64,000 bases of DNA, from assembly GCF_958295425.1 (NCBI RefSeq), contig NC_081149.1, forward strand, positions 13,722,961-13,786,960, read 5' to 3'. Every line of letters begins with the position of its first letter. Within the stretch, counting starts at the first letter, position 1. The position numbers and the translations under genes were made by a program. The notes under the pieces are model-generated. The model saw only the letters and a program-made list of their open reading frames with translations. It ran no database searches and was not told where the DNA came from. Of this stretch, positions 1-15,057 are shown in pieces. Source of the DNA: Solea solea (Eukaryota > Chordata > Actinopteri > Pleuronectiformes > Soleidae).

Positions 1-1975
<1,975 letters not shown>

Positions 1976-3059
1976 TCTTTGACTGGGATACTTCAGGACG
2001 TAGTTTCTGGTGACGTGGATGTAAACAAACCCTTGTGCGAAGGACCCCAGGTGAGTCAGGCTCACATTTGCCTGACTGAAATGTCAGCCCTGTGTGTAGT
2101 CATATACTCTAAGTAAATAAGTACTCTGGAAATAGGTTTTTTGTTTTTTTAAATTTTCATTGAATTGTGCTTCCATTACTTATACTTTACATTAAAGTGT
2201 TGGTATCTTTTTAATTTATTCTTGTTTTGAAGGTGCTTAACCTTATTGTATTATATATTATGGTGCTTGAGTTGATCTTATTCTTATCTTTTACTTTTTT
2301 ACTAAGAGCCTCACGGAATTTCATTGTATAATGAAAATAAAGAAATTAATTAATTTATTGCATTTTAGTAAAAAAAAAACTAGCAATTTGTTACAACCTA
2401 CACATGTATGCATATTTCACACAACTGAAAAATGCTCAAGTCCAGCGTTAGTTTATTATTAACTCAGAGGAGGAAAAAAAAGGGGAAGAAAGGGGGAAAT
2501 AATGTTTTAAATATATATTTACTTTGGAAACAATTATTACAATTATTAATTTTCTATCAATCAAAGTGATGAAATATTGTGCTCTAACAAATATCTACCT
2601 TTAGGCTAGAGTAGATTTAGCTGATTATCAATAATAATACATTTTATTTAAAAAGGGCTTTTTGAGGACACAAGGACATTGCACATTAAAATCATAAGAC
2701 ATAACATAGGATAAAAGCAACAACAATAATAATATTTAATAATAACACAATCTTTTCATTCAGCTGTTTTATTATGTGCATTCACAGCATGAAACATTAA
2801 ATTGTTCAAGATCAACATCAACATGAAAAAAATTCGGAATACATTTTCATCTTCGTCACATTTATAGGCTGTTTGAGCAACAACACAGGATCATATTCTT
2901 CAGTCAACATCTACTTGAAAAAATAGTGAAAAATAATGACTTTCTTTTGTGGAGAAATAACAAAAGCATGTTGGAAACAAAGTACCTCTAACACGAATAT
3001 AAAACGGTTTCATAATTTCAAAAACAAACAAAAAATATATAGCTTGACAAACTGTTGTG
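1976..3059. other. Intergenic: tvp23b 5' flank and otop2 3' flank
   Basis: The first 130 bases upstream of the tvp23b start codon probably contain its promoter and 5'UTR. From about 2100 the sequence is strongly AT-rich with homopolymer runs and no supported reading frame. The part next to 3059 should be the otop2 3'UTR, since that gene ends at 3060 and is transcribed leftward. Confidence 0.6.
2293..2345 (+). mobile_element. Truncated non-LTR retrotransposon 3' tail
   Basis: The segment CTCACGGAATTTCATTGTAT followed by an AATAAAG-type end resembles the 3' tail of a LINE family widespread in percomorph fish (typical form CGGAATTTCGTTGTAT...CAATAAAG). Only the tail is present, so family assignment is tentative. 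Confidence 0.35.
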
Positions 3060-5638
3060 TTACGAGGTCAGGAAAACCTCAAACAGACTGGCGACTGAAT
3101 GCATGCGGTAAAAGATGCCAAACGGAAGGGCAACGTTGACAACAGCCGCCCATATGTCAAAGGTGAAGAATTCCGTTTCTGCGTCGTGGTCGAACTGAGG
3201 ACGAGCACCGAATGCTGGCATGATCCACAGCTGTAGATGCAAGAGACAAGAGAATGGGTTAAAGGGACATTTTGTGAATTTTTGAGTGGTGCATTTGAGG
3301 CAGGGAGGCGGAGTTTCACTCACAATGACATTGCCCAGCAGCAGAAATGCACAGACCTCCTTTAACACCCGCCTCTTCCATGACAGTTTGTGTTTGTGCT
3401 CGGTCGTGTGTCCGTGCGCATTGTGCTCTGCGGTTACTTCGCCGGCCTTTTTATCCATGTTTGATTCCTCGTGGCCGCTCACATCTTTGCCTGGCTGCAG
3501 CACATATGGATTTGAAACCACAGTGACTGGCAGCAACTCATGGTAGGGCTCCCGATGCAAGCCTTCGATTAAGAATAAGTTCTGCAGGCCCAACTGGATC
3601 ACCATCAGGATAGCCCAAGTCAGATTAAGCCTATTTAAATAGCCTTTGGCTCCGGTTTCTATCATGGCTATAATAGTGAAATAGCTGATGATGAATTGTC
3701 CCAGTGAGGCTCCCACCAGCAGCCCCACATCCAAGTTACGTGTTGGATTTTTATCAGAATTATGCTCCCTGTGGTCTGCTCTGTAGGTTACACAGCCGAT
3801 CACAGTGGCGACGGACATCGTGGTGACTATGACTATGTTCATGGCAAAGTGCATCATCATGGCTCTGTCTTTTACACTGTCGTCCTTGCTTTCGTTTGCC
3901 ATCTCCATCTCATATGCTATAAAGGTTGCCAGACCTGCTATGACTATGAGAACTCCTGTCACAGGACCAAGAAATGCATCTTTCGGATGAAGTTTGAATT
4001 TGTGATGGGGGTGATCATCTACTACTCGACCTACATTTTTCCACATGACATAGGCCATGGCAGAAGCAAAGAGACTGTACTCGATATTGAAAGGGTACAG
4101 ATAGTAGTAGGCCGCTTTGAAGATGCTACATGAAGTGTGGCTGCACTTGCAGCTGCTGTCTCCGTAACTTGCTGTAAGACAGAACAGAATACAGAAAGTG
4201 AGATGTTTTATTCTGTGTTTTTTTGTTTTAGTGATTGAATCTACTTGATAGGTTAATTGGTTACCTTTACTGATGTACATGTTTCTTCCGGAGAGTTTAG
4301 TGGTGTTGCTCTCATAGTCGGGAATGATTGTATGGTGAACGGATTCCTCAGTGACCGCTGTCATCCACACAACCAGGTTTGTGGAGAGGGTGAGCATCAG
4401 CCCACAGCTACATTGAGGATGAGGGGGAAAAAGAGAACATTTAGAGATCAGAGTAAAGGTAGATTTTTTGCTGTTTTCTATTTTGTTGTATATATATATT
4501 TATATATATACATATATGTGTATATATATATATATACACACATATATATATATATATACACACATATATATATATACATATATACATATATGAAAAAAAC
4601 CCCGATAGTAGTCATAAACCTAGACTCTAGGGCTTGTTTTCTAACCAAAGATAATTTAATTTATTGAGAAACTAGACACATAGATAATGAAAATAAAAGG
4701 TTGAATGGAATACATTCCTGCAAAACACATTTGTAAAGGGTATTTACAAAGACAGTGAGAGATGGGGGTGGACAAACAAAATTGCCACATACCGTGTTAA
4801 ATTCCTTTGCAGCTGCACACAGTCCTTTGCATGGAGCCAAAAGAAGCATGTCTGCAAAATAGTTCCAAAATGATCTTAATGTTCTACAAGCTCAGAGACT
4901 TTAGTGGCCTGTCAATGTGGCCGATGTAACATGCTGGTATTTCAGACGTGTTTACCTGCACAAGTAAAAAAACAAATTGCACCACAGGGAAAGCAACTTT
5001 AACGCCAGAGTCACAGTGGAGGTAGCCCACATAGCTGGCTATCTTGAAAATATCCATGATAATGCTCAACAATCCAAATAGCACAAGTCCCCCTGAGAGA
5101 AAAAGAACACAGAATAGGAGACACATTTAATCCCACTGACACTTTGCAAGTAAAATACTAAAATTGTAATAATAATTCACAATAAAATGTATTTACCCCT
5201 GAGCCATATTGGTCCAGCATGGGAATCCTTGAAAACAACAGCATTTTCATTCCTGGCCGCAAAGATGGAGTAATAGATCATCCAGGTGGACGTGAGGATG
5301 ATAATGATAATTTGGAAAATCTGCAGGTCCGTGGTTTTGATGTCAATGTCGTTGTATGCAGTGCCACTGGCCAAGGCACATCCCGGCAGCAAAATGTTTA
5401 TAAAGATAACCACAGACACTATCCATCCCCAGTTTCGGCTCGTCTTGCTCCCAGCTGTGGTGTGAGAGACGTTCAGATCGGGTTCACACGTGACCGATGC
5501 TTGACTCGTTGCACTGATGTTATTGGACAGATGGACTTCGACCTCCTCCATCTCCTTGTCTTTGGCCGTCAGTCTGCATGGTTCACAAGGATTGCCCTCC
5601 GTCAGACAGTGGCATGGAGGACCCGTGTTTAGACACAT
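3060..5638 (-). CDS. otop2: Otopetrin proton channel, otop2 by synteny
   Basis: Otopetrins are acid-activated proton-selective channels of the plasma membrane. Six coding exons on the minus strand: 5197-5638, 4956-5092, 4793-4851, 4265-4407, 3324-4171 and 3060-3230. All are GT-AG and sum to 600 codons including TAA, so 599 aa, normal for the family. Landmarks are WGWIVSVVIFINILLPG (first membrane segment), DSHAGPIWLR, SYVGYLHCDSG, a cysteine-rich CKCSHTSC loop, YYYLYPFNIEYSLFASAMAY, NLDVGLLVGASLGQFIISYF, NLFLIEGLHREP and the C-terminal LWIMPAFGARPQFDH plus GIFYRMHSVASLFEVFL. Exon sizes 137, 59 and 171 are identical in the second otopetrin at 21551, showing common ancestry. It is divergent from ush1g, as human OTOP2 is from USH1G; that supports the name otop2, but the 2/3 choice remains inference. 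A non-coding 5' exon and TATA box are annotated separately. Confidence 0.93.
4488..4591. repeat. AT-rich microsatellite, (TA)n with CA interruptions
   Basis: Imperfect TATA/CATA run in the otop2 intron between the exons at 4265-4407 and 4793-4851. Its translation as a Tyr-Ile repeat is meaningless. Confidence 0.9.
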
Positions 5639-6153
5639 GGTTCCTCTTCCTTAGATCTGTTCACAAATGAATAGTGTGTCCCATGCATCTGGCTCCATAT
5701 GAGACATTACAGGTTTAACAGCTACACCCACTGGCTGGCTCCCTTAAATCACAGATCCCGCCCAAGTGAAACTTTTCCATGAACACAAAGTCAACGTAAT
5801 TGTCACCCTGTCAGTGCTACACAAAAGAGCAGTTTCAAATAAACAAATGGGATTTAATTTCCTCCTCTTGTGCCCCTTGTTTTGGCAAGCGATGCATGAT
5901 AACAAGGCTGTAATAAATAATAATCCACATGTTAATATGGGTTTACGAAAAACAACTGCCCTGAAAAAGTTGCCAAAATGTTGCTCTCCAACTCTGATAA
6001 AATGTGAAATAAAATTTGTAGAAATTTAACACGTGAACAACAGTAATAATATATATATAAAAATGCTTTTACTCTTTGCCAAGATCAGGCAGTTCAACAA
6101 AGCAGTGACCTTATAAAAATAAAGAAAAGGTTTCAGGATACATGTAAGCTTAC

Positions 6154-6209
6154 CTGATGTAGTCTGATCCTAAGCATCAGTCTGGAGCAGAATGAGCATG
6201 GCTTTTATA
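6154..6209 (-). promoter_or_regulatory. Putative otop2 core promoter (TATA box) and non-coding first exon
   Basis: On the minus strand a consensus TATAAAAG lies at 6209-6202. About 25-30 bases downstream would be the start site, near 6175-6180. It is followed by a strong donor CAG|GTAAGC, with exon end at 6154. The matching acceptor is at 5658-5657 (AACAG|ATCTAAGG), 18 bases before the otop2 ATG. The resulting 5'UTR exon would be only about 25 nt. This is read from sequence signals only. Confidence 0.5.
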
Positions 6210-7520
6210 CTCCTCCAAAGCCACAGTTGTTTACTGTACAGAGTCATAAATGTCAATAAATCTGTTATTAACAAAACCATATTATCCCCAAACACAGTGT
6301 GTTGTGCACTAAATAGTCTTGTGAAGTTCAAAAGATGTTTCCAAGAACAACATTTTCTTACAATGTCCCAAATACAAAAACCGGTTCCTTTTCATATGTG
6401 CAGCAGGTTTTTTGATTTTGGGCAAATAGATTTTAAATGTCAGTCTCTTACATTAAAGATTTGGCAGTGTGCACAAAATAAATGTGAAAGTCAACATGCA
6501 GACTTTGGTCATCAAAAAAAAGAAGAAGAGTTTGCGGTGTAGGTTTGACTGCATGAATCCATGTTTTACCTCCTATGACCTCAATTCTCTCAAAAGGTGT
6601 AGTGCATATTCTTTTTTTATTCAGTGCTGGAAGTTGAATACCTTGGGGTCTTAAATACTATTCATAGCTTAATGACATGTGCCTGTGGCTATCCCCTCAC
6701 AGCAGAGTGCATAGATGACTGACCACTATCTTTTCCTATTGTCATGCAAGTTTCACTTCATACCATACATATCTGGGGACCTCAGTTTCTGAGTCACTGG
6801 TTAAGCATGGTCAGGTTAGATCAACGCCACAGTCACATACTTTCAAATGGCAGCAGGTTTTTCCTCAATTCTTCCACCAGTTTATATAAAGATACAGGCC
6901 AGAGCATTTTCTTTTTTAATCCAAAAATAAATGTGTGGACAGTGTGCACGCAATGAAACTGATAGTCTGTGGTCAGTGCCGATTACTTTGGCTTTCTTTG
7001 GAGCTTTTAGGCAAATGTATATCCCTTTCATAGGGGTGCGGCTGACTGCAGAGGTGATTTTTTTTGTTACAACTCCATCAGGAAATACTCCATTGTTCAA
7101 CCTTAAAATTGCCTATTGTGTCTTACTAGCAACAAGTTCAACATTAGAACAATGGTTTATTGAGAGGAACACGGAAAAATAAAGACTCACAATGCGACAG
7201 TAATACTGTTACACTTTCAAACGTGTTCTTAAGTTCCTGCACAGTAATGCCATTGCAACTTGCAATGAATAATCCAGTCCTCAACTATCTATTGAGTTAG
7301 TTTGGAGGAGTAAAGGACAGTTTGTTGAAATTCGTTATACATTCAAATATAAATATTTAGCTTTAGATTATTATGGAATAAAAATGTAAATATCCATAAC
7401 GCCCCATTGATTCTCATTTAAGCCACTTTTACCGACAGGACATGAACAGGTGAGTCAAAGTCACGCGTCTCTTGTGTCATATGGGAAAACACTAAACAAA
7501 TGCATCTGTGGTCACAAAAT
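6210..7520. other. Intergenic between divergent otop2 and ush1g
   Basis: Holds upstream sequence of both divergent genes. I see no coding region. An open frame at 6931-7182 has no family resemblance and no splice support. The GC-rich stretch from about 7560 with repeated GCGC is probably the ush1g 5'UTR or promoter. Confidence 0.5.
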
Positions 7521-7803
7521 GTTTACCCTCTTTCCCCCAGACATGTTTGTTCCGAGTCTGTTTTGGCCACCGGGAGCACTAGGAGCGCGCTGCGCGCACC
7601 GCGGCGTCCCTGGATACCAGCGACGCACTCTGCCGGTGTGGCTCCTCCACCACCGACGAGGAGCTACTGAAATAGGGACACCGCGGGGCAAAGGGGCTCT
7701 TGAACCGTTTTGCGCCCAACAAATGCCCGCATGACGACGACGGCGAGGATGGTGGACTTGATGACGCGTATTGGAGCCGAGCAGGGAGGACTCATTCTGC
7801 ACC

Positions 7804-8699
7804 ATGAATGACAGGTACCACAAGGCGGCCCGGGACGGCTACCTGGACCTGCTCAAGGAGGCGACTCGGAAGGATCTCAACGCACCGGATGAGGATGGCA
7901 TGACACCGACATTATGGGCTGCTTATCACGGCAACCTGGAGGCTCTGCGGCTCATCGTGGCGAGGGGGTGGGTGGAAAGTTTATGAAATAGGTAGTATAT
8001 GAGTGCGCAAAACTTAGTAACCAGGGCAACGGTTGTTATGGGTTTGTTAGGGGACGTTAGATTGTAGTAATATTATCTTTATTATTTTTTTGATAGTAAT
8101 TCCATGGTAATGGAACATGTTTGCGGGATATTAGGGAGGATGAAGTGTTGAAGATAAGTGTTGAGTTAATAATTGTTGATTCGGATTCCCAAACATGTTC
8201 ATAGGTGAAAGTACAAGTAATTACTAAGATATTACCTGAACTTTGGAAATAACACAGTATTTTTGTAGTATTACCCCCCACATAATGCATGATTTACTAA
8301 ACTGCATGAAATAACATTGGGAATAAGATGCGTTATTACAAATGTATTACCATACTACTAACATGTTCTGTTATGTAGCGTTACCCAAACACTACATCAT
8401 GTTCAGTAACTCCTGTATAAAATTATTTTGGACAGCTCACTAAAGCTATGGCAGCCTGAACACTCATCATATTATCAATCTTAGAGAAACACACAGCTTT
8501 GTGTGCTATAAGTTCAAAGTTAAAACTTCAAGATTGCTTTTGAGGTTTTCCATCATGGTGATGGTTCTGTAACTGCTTGTAGAGGTCATCTATATATATA
8601 TACATATATATGTATACATAACCCCCCCGCAACCCTCTGGTGGAGGATAAAGCGGTAGATGATGACTGACTGACTGACTATATATATACATACATACAT

Positions 8700-8734
<35 letters not shown>

Positions 8735-11700
8735 TGTTGGTTATTACTAAAATAATTACGACTAATGATTGCACTCTTCATTTCGGAAACAATGCAGGCT
8801 TTCATGCCATTTTACACAACAACAGTGATCAAGGTCAAACAGTTGGTGCAGCTGACTCTCCACTGTCTACACAAGTAGGTTTAACATCTTATTTCAGAGA
8901 AGTGTAATTAATAATCATAAACACTGCACATTTTATGTTTTCGTAGGGGCCACCATGGCAAATAAATATGATTCAGTCCTGAAGACGTGCTTGCGTGGTA
9001 TTCGTGGTCAGTTGTAATGACAAAACATCCAACAGCCCATTTGTGATAGGCTTTTAAGGTCATTATCTGCAAAATGTCACGATGAAGCCAAAAAGGATTT
9101 ATTTGAACTGTATTTATTTATTTTTAAATGCAAACTGAGCCTCCTTGTGCTCCTTCATTCATCCTCTACCGCTTTATCCTCCACATGAGGGTCGCGAGGG
9201 ACATAGGGCAACCTATGTCCCCCGCGACATAGGTCACAGACATAGGGCAAACACCCTGGACAGGTCGCCAGTCCATCACAGGGACACATAGAGACAAACA
9301 ACCATTCACTCTCACACTCGCACCTGTGGTCAATTTAGAGTGTCCAATATACCTGATCCCCAAGTCTGCATGTTTTTGAACTGTGGGAGGAAAGAAACCC
9401 CATGCATGCACACACGCGGTTCCTTCTTGTTTGCTGTGCAATGTGACAAAACTAAATCCACTATTTCCCACGGATTGAAGGCTCTGATGGTATCTATCTC
9501 ACTGGGACATATTGGGTCTCCATGTATTGATAGCACCAAACATAAACTCTTTGTTTGACATGATGTCCTAAAATGAAACATTAACAGCTGTCATAATGTT
9601 TCGCAGAGGCACCAGACTCGCTTCATAATTCCATGGGAAGGTGCCATGCTTGCCTATGTTTGGGGAAATATATTGTATTGGGTCGTCTTAACTAATATCA
9701 AGCTGTCAAAGGAGGGGAAGATAAAAGCAGCACATAATGTGATAAAATTCAGGGCGGGAATAAGTGAGCAGAACTATCACAGCCTGCGGTCAGCATTTTA
9801 CTAGGACATACATAAATTATGACACATAAAGCTGCCGTGGTCGATGATCCCATCTGATGACAAGCGTATTTGAGTAGTGAAGGTGATCAATGTTTCATCT
9901 TGACATAAAAATAATGTACTTAGCAAACCACTGTTTGTCTTGTCTTGTCAGTTTATAGCATGGTAGGACATTATCCTATGTTCCCTCATATTAGCCGGGT
10001 TGGCCGTGTCATTCCTTTGTTTGATCGTTGTTCCTTGGTGTCACTTTTTGGGCTGGTCGCCACACACACTCCATCATGGACTCATCATGCGATCCGAGAG
10101 GCGAATTCTGTCTTTTTTTGGAAGTGGTTAAACATAGACCTGTAAGAACAGGGGGCTGAAATCAGAGTTGGACTTTCCCAATCGCTGCCCAGGTTGGGTC
10201 TGGCAGAGCTGACATACATTCCCAGTGTGAAAACATTACAACACTGTCCATCAATAATACATCTGCCCCTCAACATCAGCTTCATGTCCATCACATCAAA
10301 TATTTAGCAGTCTGTACATGGCACCTTTGGAGGAAGGAGGAGACTGGACACAACACAGTTCAGTAAACATGTCAACCCCAGCTGTAACAACAACTAGAGG
10401 ACCCTAAACTATAGTTGAAGTTAAAAAGGAATTACATGCCCACATGTGCAAACAATCTGTAAATCATAAATAATCCTGTTTACATTTAAACATCTTTGAT
10501 TATACTTAAGAAATATTAATTAGAACAGTTATGCCCAGCTTTGGTAGAGTCACTGGATTTAATTTGATGGAAAAACAAACAAAACAAGTAAAGTTCCATA
10601 CACCACTGTTGTTCATGTCATCCCACCAGCAGTAAACACATCATGTTTTGACTCATGGAATTCAGCATGACATCACTATTCATGTGCTATTGTGTTTTCT
10701 GAGTAAAGTGCAACCTAGTATTCAGCCTTCCCTGAAACTGGATACAGGTAGTGTAGAGTGGTGCTGGCAAGCCTGTGGTCATATTACAGGCCTGCAGCAA
10801 CAGTCCAGCACATGCAGAGGTGATGCTAAGGTCTTGGGCTGTCAGCCAAAGGTAAATATTGCTTATATGCAAAAAAAAAAGGTCCTTGCTCTGCGCAATT
10901 ATAAATGTGTTGCAAATGCATTATTCTTTTTAATTGAAGACCTATGGTTGGCCAGACATTGGCAGGTCAGTGCTAAAACCATCAAAAATAATATACTTTC
11001 AGTTAGTCATCTTAACAGTGGACCAAAGAGGGGACCTTTTTCCATAATCCATCTCACAATCTGAAATCTAAGACATGTTCTGCGAGAATTAAGGTTGTAT
11101 CTCATATGTTTCTCATGACCCACAGAGGAAACCCTGACAAGTGTGACATATGGGGGAACACGCCACTCCACTTGGCGGCCGCCAACGGTCACCTCAACTG
11201 CCTCTTCTTCCTCGTGTCTTTTGGTGCCAACATATGGTGCCTGGACAACGACTACCACACGCCGTTGGACATGTCCGCCACAAAGAATCACATGGAATGC
11301 GTCCGCTACCTGGATTCCATCGCGGCCAAGCAGACGGGCCTCAACCCCAAGCTGGTGAGCAAGCTGAAGGGTCGGGCGTTTCGTGAGGCCGAGCGGCGAA
11401 TCAAAGAGTGCATGAAGATGCAGAAGAAACACCACAAACGCATGGAGCAAAAGTTTCACAGGGAGGCTTCTGAGGCCTCTGCATCTGACGTCATGAGTTT
11501 CTCCAGCTACACCGGCAGCTCTGTTAGCCATAAGTTGCGCAACTTCAATGCTGCTACTGTCAGTGTGCCATATTCACAGGTCAGGAACTTTTTAACTTTA
11601 ACTTTTTTATTGGAATGTAAACACATTACTGCATTTATTTCACTCTTGATACGTCTTTTCCTAAAGGAATGACATATTTCCGCAATTCAGTTTGTCATCA

Positions 11701-12836
11701 ACTGCATAATAATACTATTCAGTGCTATTTTGCTGACAATGCTACAAGGGCGTGTTAATCAGGTAACGTTTTTAACTCACATTAATGTTCAAAATAGCTA
11801 ATTAGATCTAAACATACATTATAACTGAGTCTAAAGGAAAACATTACTTTATTCTTCACTGTTGGCTACAAACCCAGTATTGTACAGATGGAAATGTTGA
11901 CCCAAAACTTTCAAAGCTTTTAGAGCATACTTCAAATGAAAGTAATCAATGTTTAATCACAACGCTTTTACAATTGGACTGTGCTAATGTAGAAATGTAC
12001 TGGCTTCTTTATGAGTATTTACTGCTGTATCCCTATCCTGTTAGGCTACTCTCCATGCCACAAATCGAGGGAAGACAAAGATCCAGAAGAAGCTGGAGAA
12101 GAGGAAACAAGGAGATGGGACTTTTAAAATCTACGAGGACGGAAGGAAGAGTGTGCGCTCCCTCTCTGGACTTCAGCTTGGCAACGATGTCATGTTTGTC
12201 AAACAGGGGACGTACGTGAACCCAAAGGACCGGGGCCGCCGCAACATCCGCGACATGTTCTCCAGAGACAGCGACGATGCCATTTCGCGTGCCATGAGCG
12301 AGCCCAATCTCCATGGGCCTGATATGGACTATTCTGAGATCAGCACTGACTCTGGACATGATTCCCTGTTCAACCGTCCTGGTTTGGGCACCATGGTGTT
12401 TAGGAGGAATTATTTGAGTGGGGGGATGTTTGACCTTGGTGGTCGGGACGAGGCCAGTGGAGAGATGCCAGTGAGATTACGCAGTCGACTACAGCAGTAT
12501 CCGAGTCAAGACCAAGATAGCATTGGCAGCGCACGCAGCCTACAGGAGAGGAACGTAGAGGATCTGCCCTGGGATGAAGTCGAGTTAGGGCTGGATGATG
12601 ATGATGAGCCTGAAACGAGCTCTCTGGAAGTCTTCCTGGCCACACAGAGCATGAGCGAGTTTTATTCAATATATAAAAGAGAGAAAATTGACCTGGAAGC
12701 ATTGCTTCTGTGCTCTGACTTTGATCTTAAGAGCATCCACATCCCCTTAGGGCCGAGGAAAAAAATCTTGGATGCCTGTAAGAGGCGGCTGGAGACGATA
12801 GAGGACCCCGACTGTATCGAGGACACAGAATTGTGA
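7804..12836 (+). CDS. ush1g: USH1G / Sans, ankyrin-SAM scaffold of the Usher 1 complex
   Basis: Scaffold protein that binds harmonin and myosin VIIa at stereocilia tips and in photoreceptors; loss causes Usher syndrome 1G in human. Three coding exons: 7804-7967, 11126-11579 and 12045-12836, total 470 codons (469 aa; human 461). The N-terminus [20 protein letters not shown] is nearly identical to the vertebrate protein. Ankyrin repeats cover about residues 5-130 ([41 protein letters not shown]). A charged central region follows ([38 protein letters not shown]). The SAM domain lies at about 400-457 (LEVFLATQ to [10 protein letters not shown]), and the C-terminal TEL is a class I PDZ-binding motif. 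The exon 2 acceptor is fixed by the frame through [12 protein letters not shown]. Intron 1 (3.2 kb) holds repeats. 3'UTR poly(A) candidates lie near 13787. Confidence 0.97.
8589..8736. repeat. Compound microsatellite (TATACA/CATATA)n with (GACT)n
   Basis: Two ATATAC-type arrays, 8589-8619 and 8678-8736, flank a short GACT array at 8664-8676 in ush1g intron 1. The middle part (8618-8675) carries a GGTGGAGGATAAAGCGGTAGA motif, the 3' end of the retrotransposon family also seen at 9150 and 16190. So the microsatellite probably grew from a retrotransposon tail. Confidence 0.75.
9150..9410 (-). mobile_element. Truncated non-LTR retrotransposon fragment, minus orientation
   Basis: Read on the minus strand it ends in GAGGATAAAGCGGTAGAGGA and a GATGAATGAAG tail. 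Upstream are stretches typical of a very common fish repeat: a CAGTCCCACAGTTCA-like segment near 9375, CTAAATTGACCACAGGTG near 9330-9348 and CCTGTGATGGACTGGCGACC near 9265-9285. It is 5'-truncated, as usual for LINE copies, and lies in ush1g intron 1. Confidence 0.65.
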
Positions 12837-15057
12837 CTGCTGAGGTGGACAGACGTAAGGAAGGTATCTTAGCAATGACGTATTGTTTAATAGGTTGTCT
12901 CTGGAAACTCCAGCACATTGGATTTGATATTAAACAAAATATACAGTGGAGTGCCAACTTTCAACGTGACCTTGAGTCTGCATGGAGTTTTCTATAGAGG
13001 GGGAACCTCCATGAACATATTCACAATAAATATATCAAGTGGGCTTGCCCGTCAATACATTGCTCCTTAGCACTCCCAGTGTTCAGATCTTTAACTTGTG
13101 CCTACGTTTGCAGTCAGTATCTCGTGTCATTGACCCACATTATCAGGAAAACACAGCTCTGCCGGGCATCTGCAGTTATCAAGGAAACACATGCTCATTT
13201 TGTATTCAGGTCAGATGACGTTTCCCAGTACGGAACAATGGTCCTTTACTCATTACTCAGACAGAATAGATAGTAAACATTCAAGCTATTAGCATCACAA
13301 TCTCGTGGTAGCTGATTTTCAATGCAGCGCTCTGGAGTTGTGTTCAAAAAAGAAGAAGATAAAACTGTGCAGATGTGTCTACTAAGTGCAGTGAACATGG
13401 TGCAGTGTTGAGAGAATGTGTTGGGAGTGTGTTCACCTCTCGTTTTCATAAGTGACAGTGGCTGTGGATGGTCCTCGAGCCTTAAAGTGGACAGTCAGTG
13501 GACCACTGTAGCTCAGTGGTAATAAAGCAACAGAAAAAGGATACAGTCAACATGAACATGTTGGTTGATTGGAGATCCCCGTGCTGCATGGTTTAACAAT
13601 CTGAAAGACTATTATAGAGTGTAGTGCTCTACTGTTTCATTGTATGCCATGTGGCATAGTTAACAAAGAGTCAATTGTGGGGTCTGTGTCCCCGTAAATG
13701 TGTTTGCCCCTGTGGGGTAAAATCCTACCATCTTATGTGCCTGCATTGCTTGTGCCTGTGCATACAAGTGTCTTTTTGTCTCCAAATAAATCTATGACAT
13801 TAGCTTCACTGTAATTTTTAGTATTTACTTTTCATCCAGAGCCACTCGGCTGTTGCCGGTGTATTGCGTTGCCAGTCCTCACTTGCACTGCAGGCCAGAT
13901 TTGTTGATTTTTATTACACAATTTATTTTGTTAGTCTTCCAATTTTTTATGTAGTTTGTCAAAATAACATAATTTTACACTTGACCATACAGTGACATGT
14001 GCTGTCTTTTTTTTTGATTCTATATACAAATACGAATATTTTAATGCTGTAATTTAGAAATCCATTTAATTTCCTCTCTTTACTGAACCCTACCTGCTAT
14101 ATTTCATCTGCACAGACACTCAAAATGAAGAGTGAAATGTGCCTTTTAAATAGTATAATGCTGACATGTAAATTAAACCCACATTTTTAATGAATAGAAA
14201 CTTTAGATGCTAAATAAATTAGAAGAAATTACAAAATAAAGCTGTATATACATCATTATTTGTATAGATGTATGGGATTCTGCTGAGAAAGTTTGGCATT
14301 GGGCAATTACTTCTAAATTCTAAGAAATAAACAAATGCTTTCTCATCAATCTACCACTGTGTGTGGCTAATGCTCTGTTTTGTCTACAGGTCAGCGAACA
14401 TACCGTCTTTGTTTACAAAGCCATAATTTTGCCTCTGTCAATACTTTGGTGTGTGTGTGTGTGTGTGTGTGTGTGCACTTGTCTGTGAGGGGGAAACATA
14501 CCCAGGAAAACAAAGGGTGGAAAAATACTTCTTTTGGCATCGTGCAGATGTCAAGAAGTCAGGAAGCTTTGTCACAAGATAAGCTGTGTTGTATGTAAGC
14601 CTCTTGAATTGAACAGTGTTATCACAAGGAAACACTTTTTAAACTCTAACGTGGTTTCCTATGTAATGGAAGGGACGCAAAGTAAAACAAAGTTGACATG
14701 TTATGTCTGTAAATGATACATAATGTCTTATTCGGATGAAGCAGAGAATGCAAAGTCAGTGAAGTAGTGTGTATTTAGCTATAGGGCTAAATAAATGAGA
14801 GGATGTTCATTCCCCTCCCCAGCTACTTTGCTTTGCTGATATGCTAGTCATTTCCTCCCCATGTCGCCGCTATCTGATGTGTGTGCTTTGTGCTGCTAAA
14901 TACAGGGCAAAGAGGACAAGGGAGGGGAGAAAGCACTGGCAGAGTTCAAAATACCTTAGGTGTGGCTTTAAATTCTTTTCTTATTCATCTCTGAGGGTCT
15001 TCAGATTGCAGGGAAGGACGCAAATCAGGTTTGAGGGGACTAAAGGGACACTGAAAC
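12837..15057. other. ush1g 3'UTR and intergenic to trim16
   Basis: The first kilobase is probably ush1g 3'UTR, with AATAAA motifs at about 13787 and 14234. A (GT)n tract lies at 14450-14475. Near 14860-15057 the sequence becomes the trim16 5' flank, with AGGGAGGGGAGAAAG-type purine runs. No supported coding region. Confidence 0.55.
13505..13600 (+). repeat. Possible tRNA-derived SINE relic
   Basis: GTAGCTCAGTGGTAATAA at about 13508 resembles a tRNA A box. A weak B-box-like GGTTGATTGGAGATCCC follows about 50 bases later. There is no cloverleaf and no intact tRNA, so it is at best a degraded SINE head. Confidence 0.25.

Noticed and set aside
3068..4397. Single 445-aa minus-strand reading frame across the otopetrin
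   Set aside because: It reads through two introns (4172-4264 and 3231-3323) that happen to be open. The spliced exons match the family and the paralogue exactly.
6931..7182. 83-aa plus-strand frame between otop2 and ush1g
   Set aside because: No similarity recognised, no promoter or splice support, and an overlapping frame is open on the other strand.
13505..13580. tRNA gene
   Set aside because: Has an A-box-like start but no acceptor stem, anticodon arm or proper B box.
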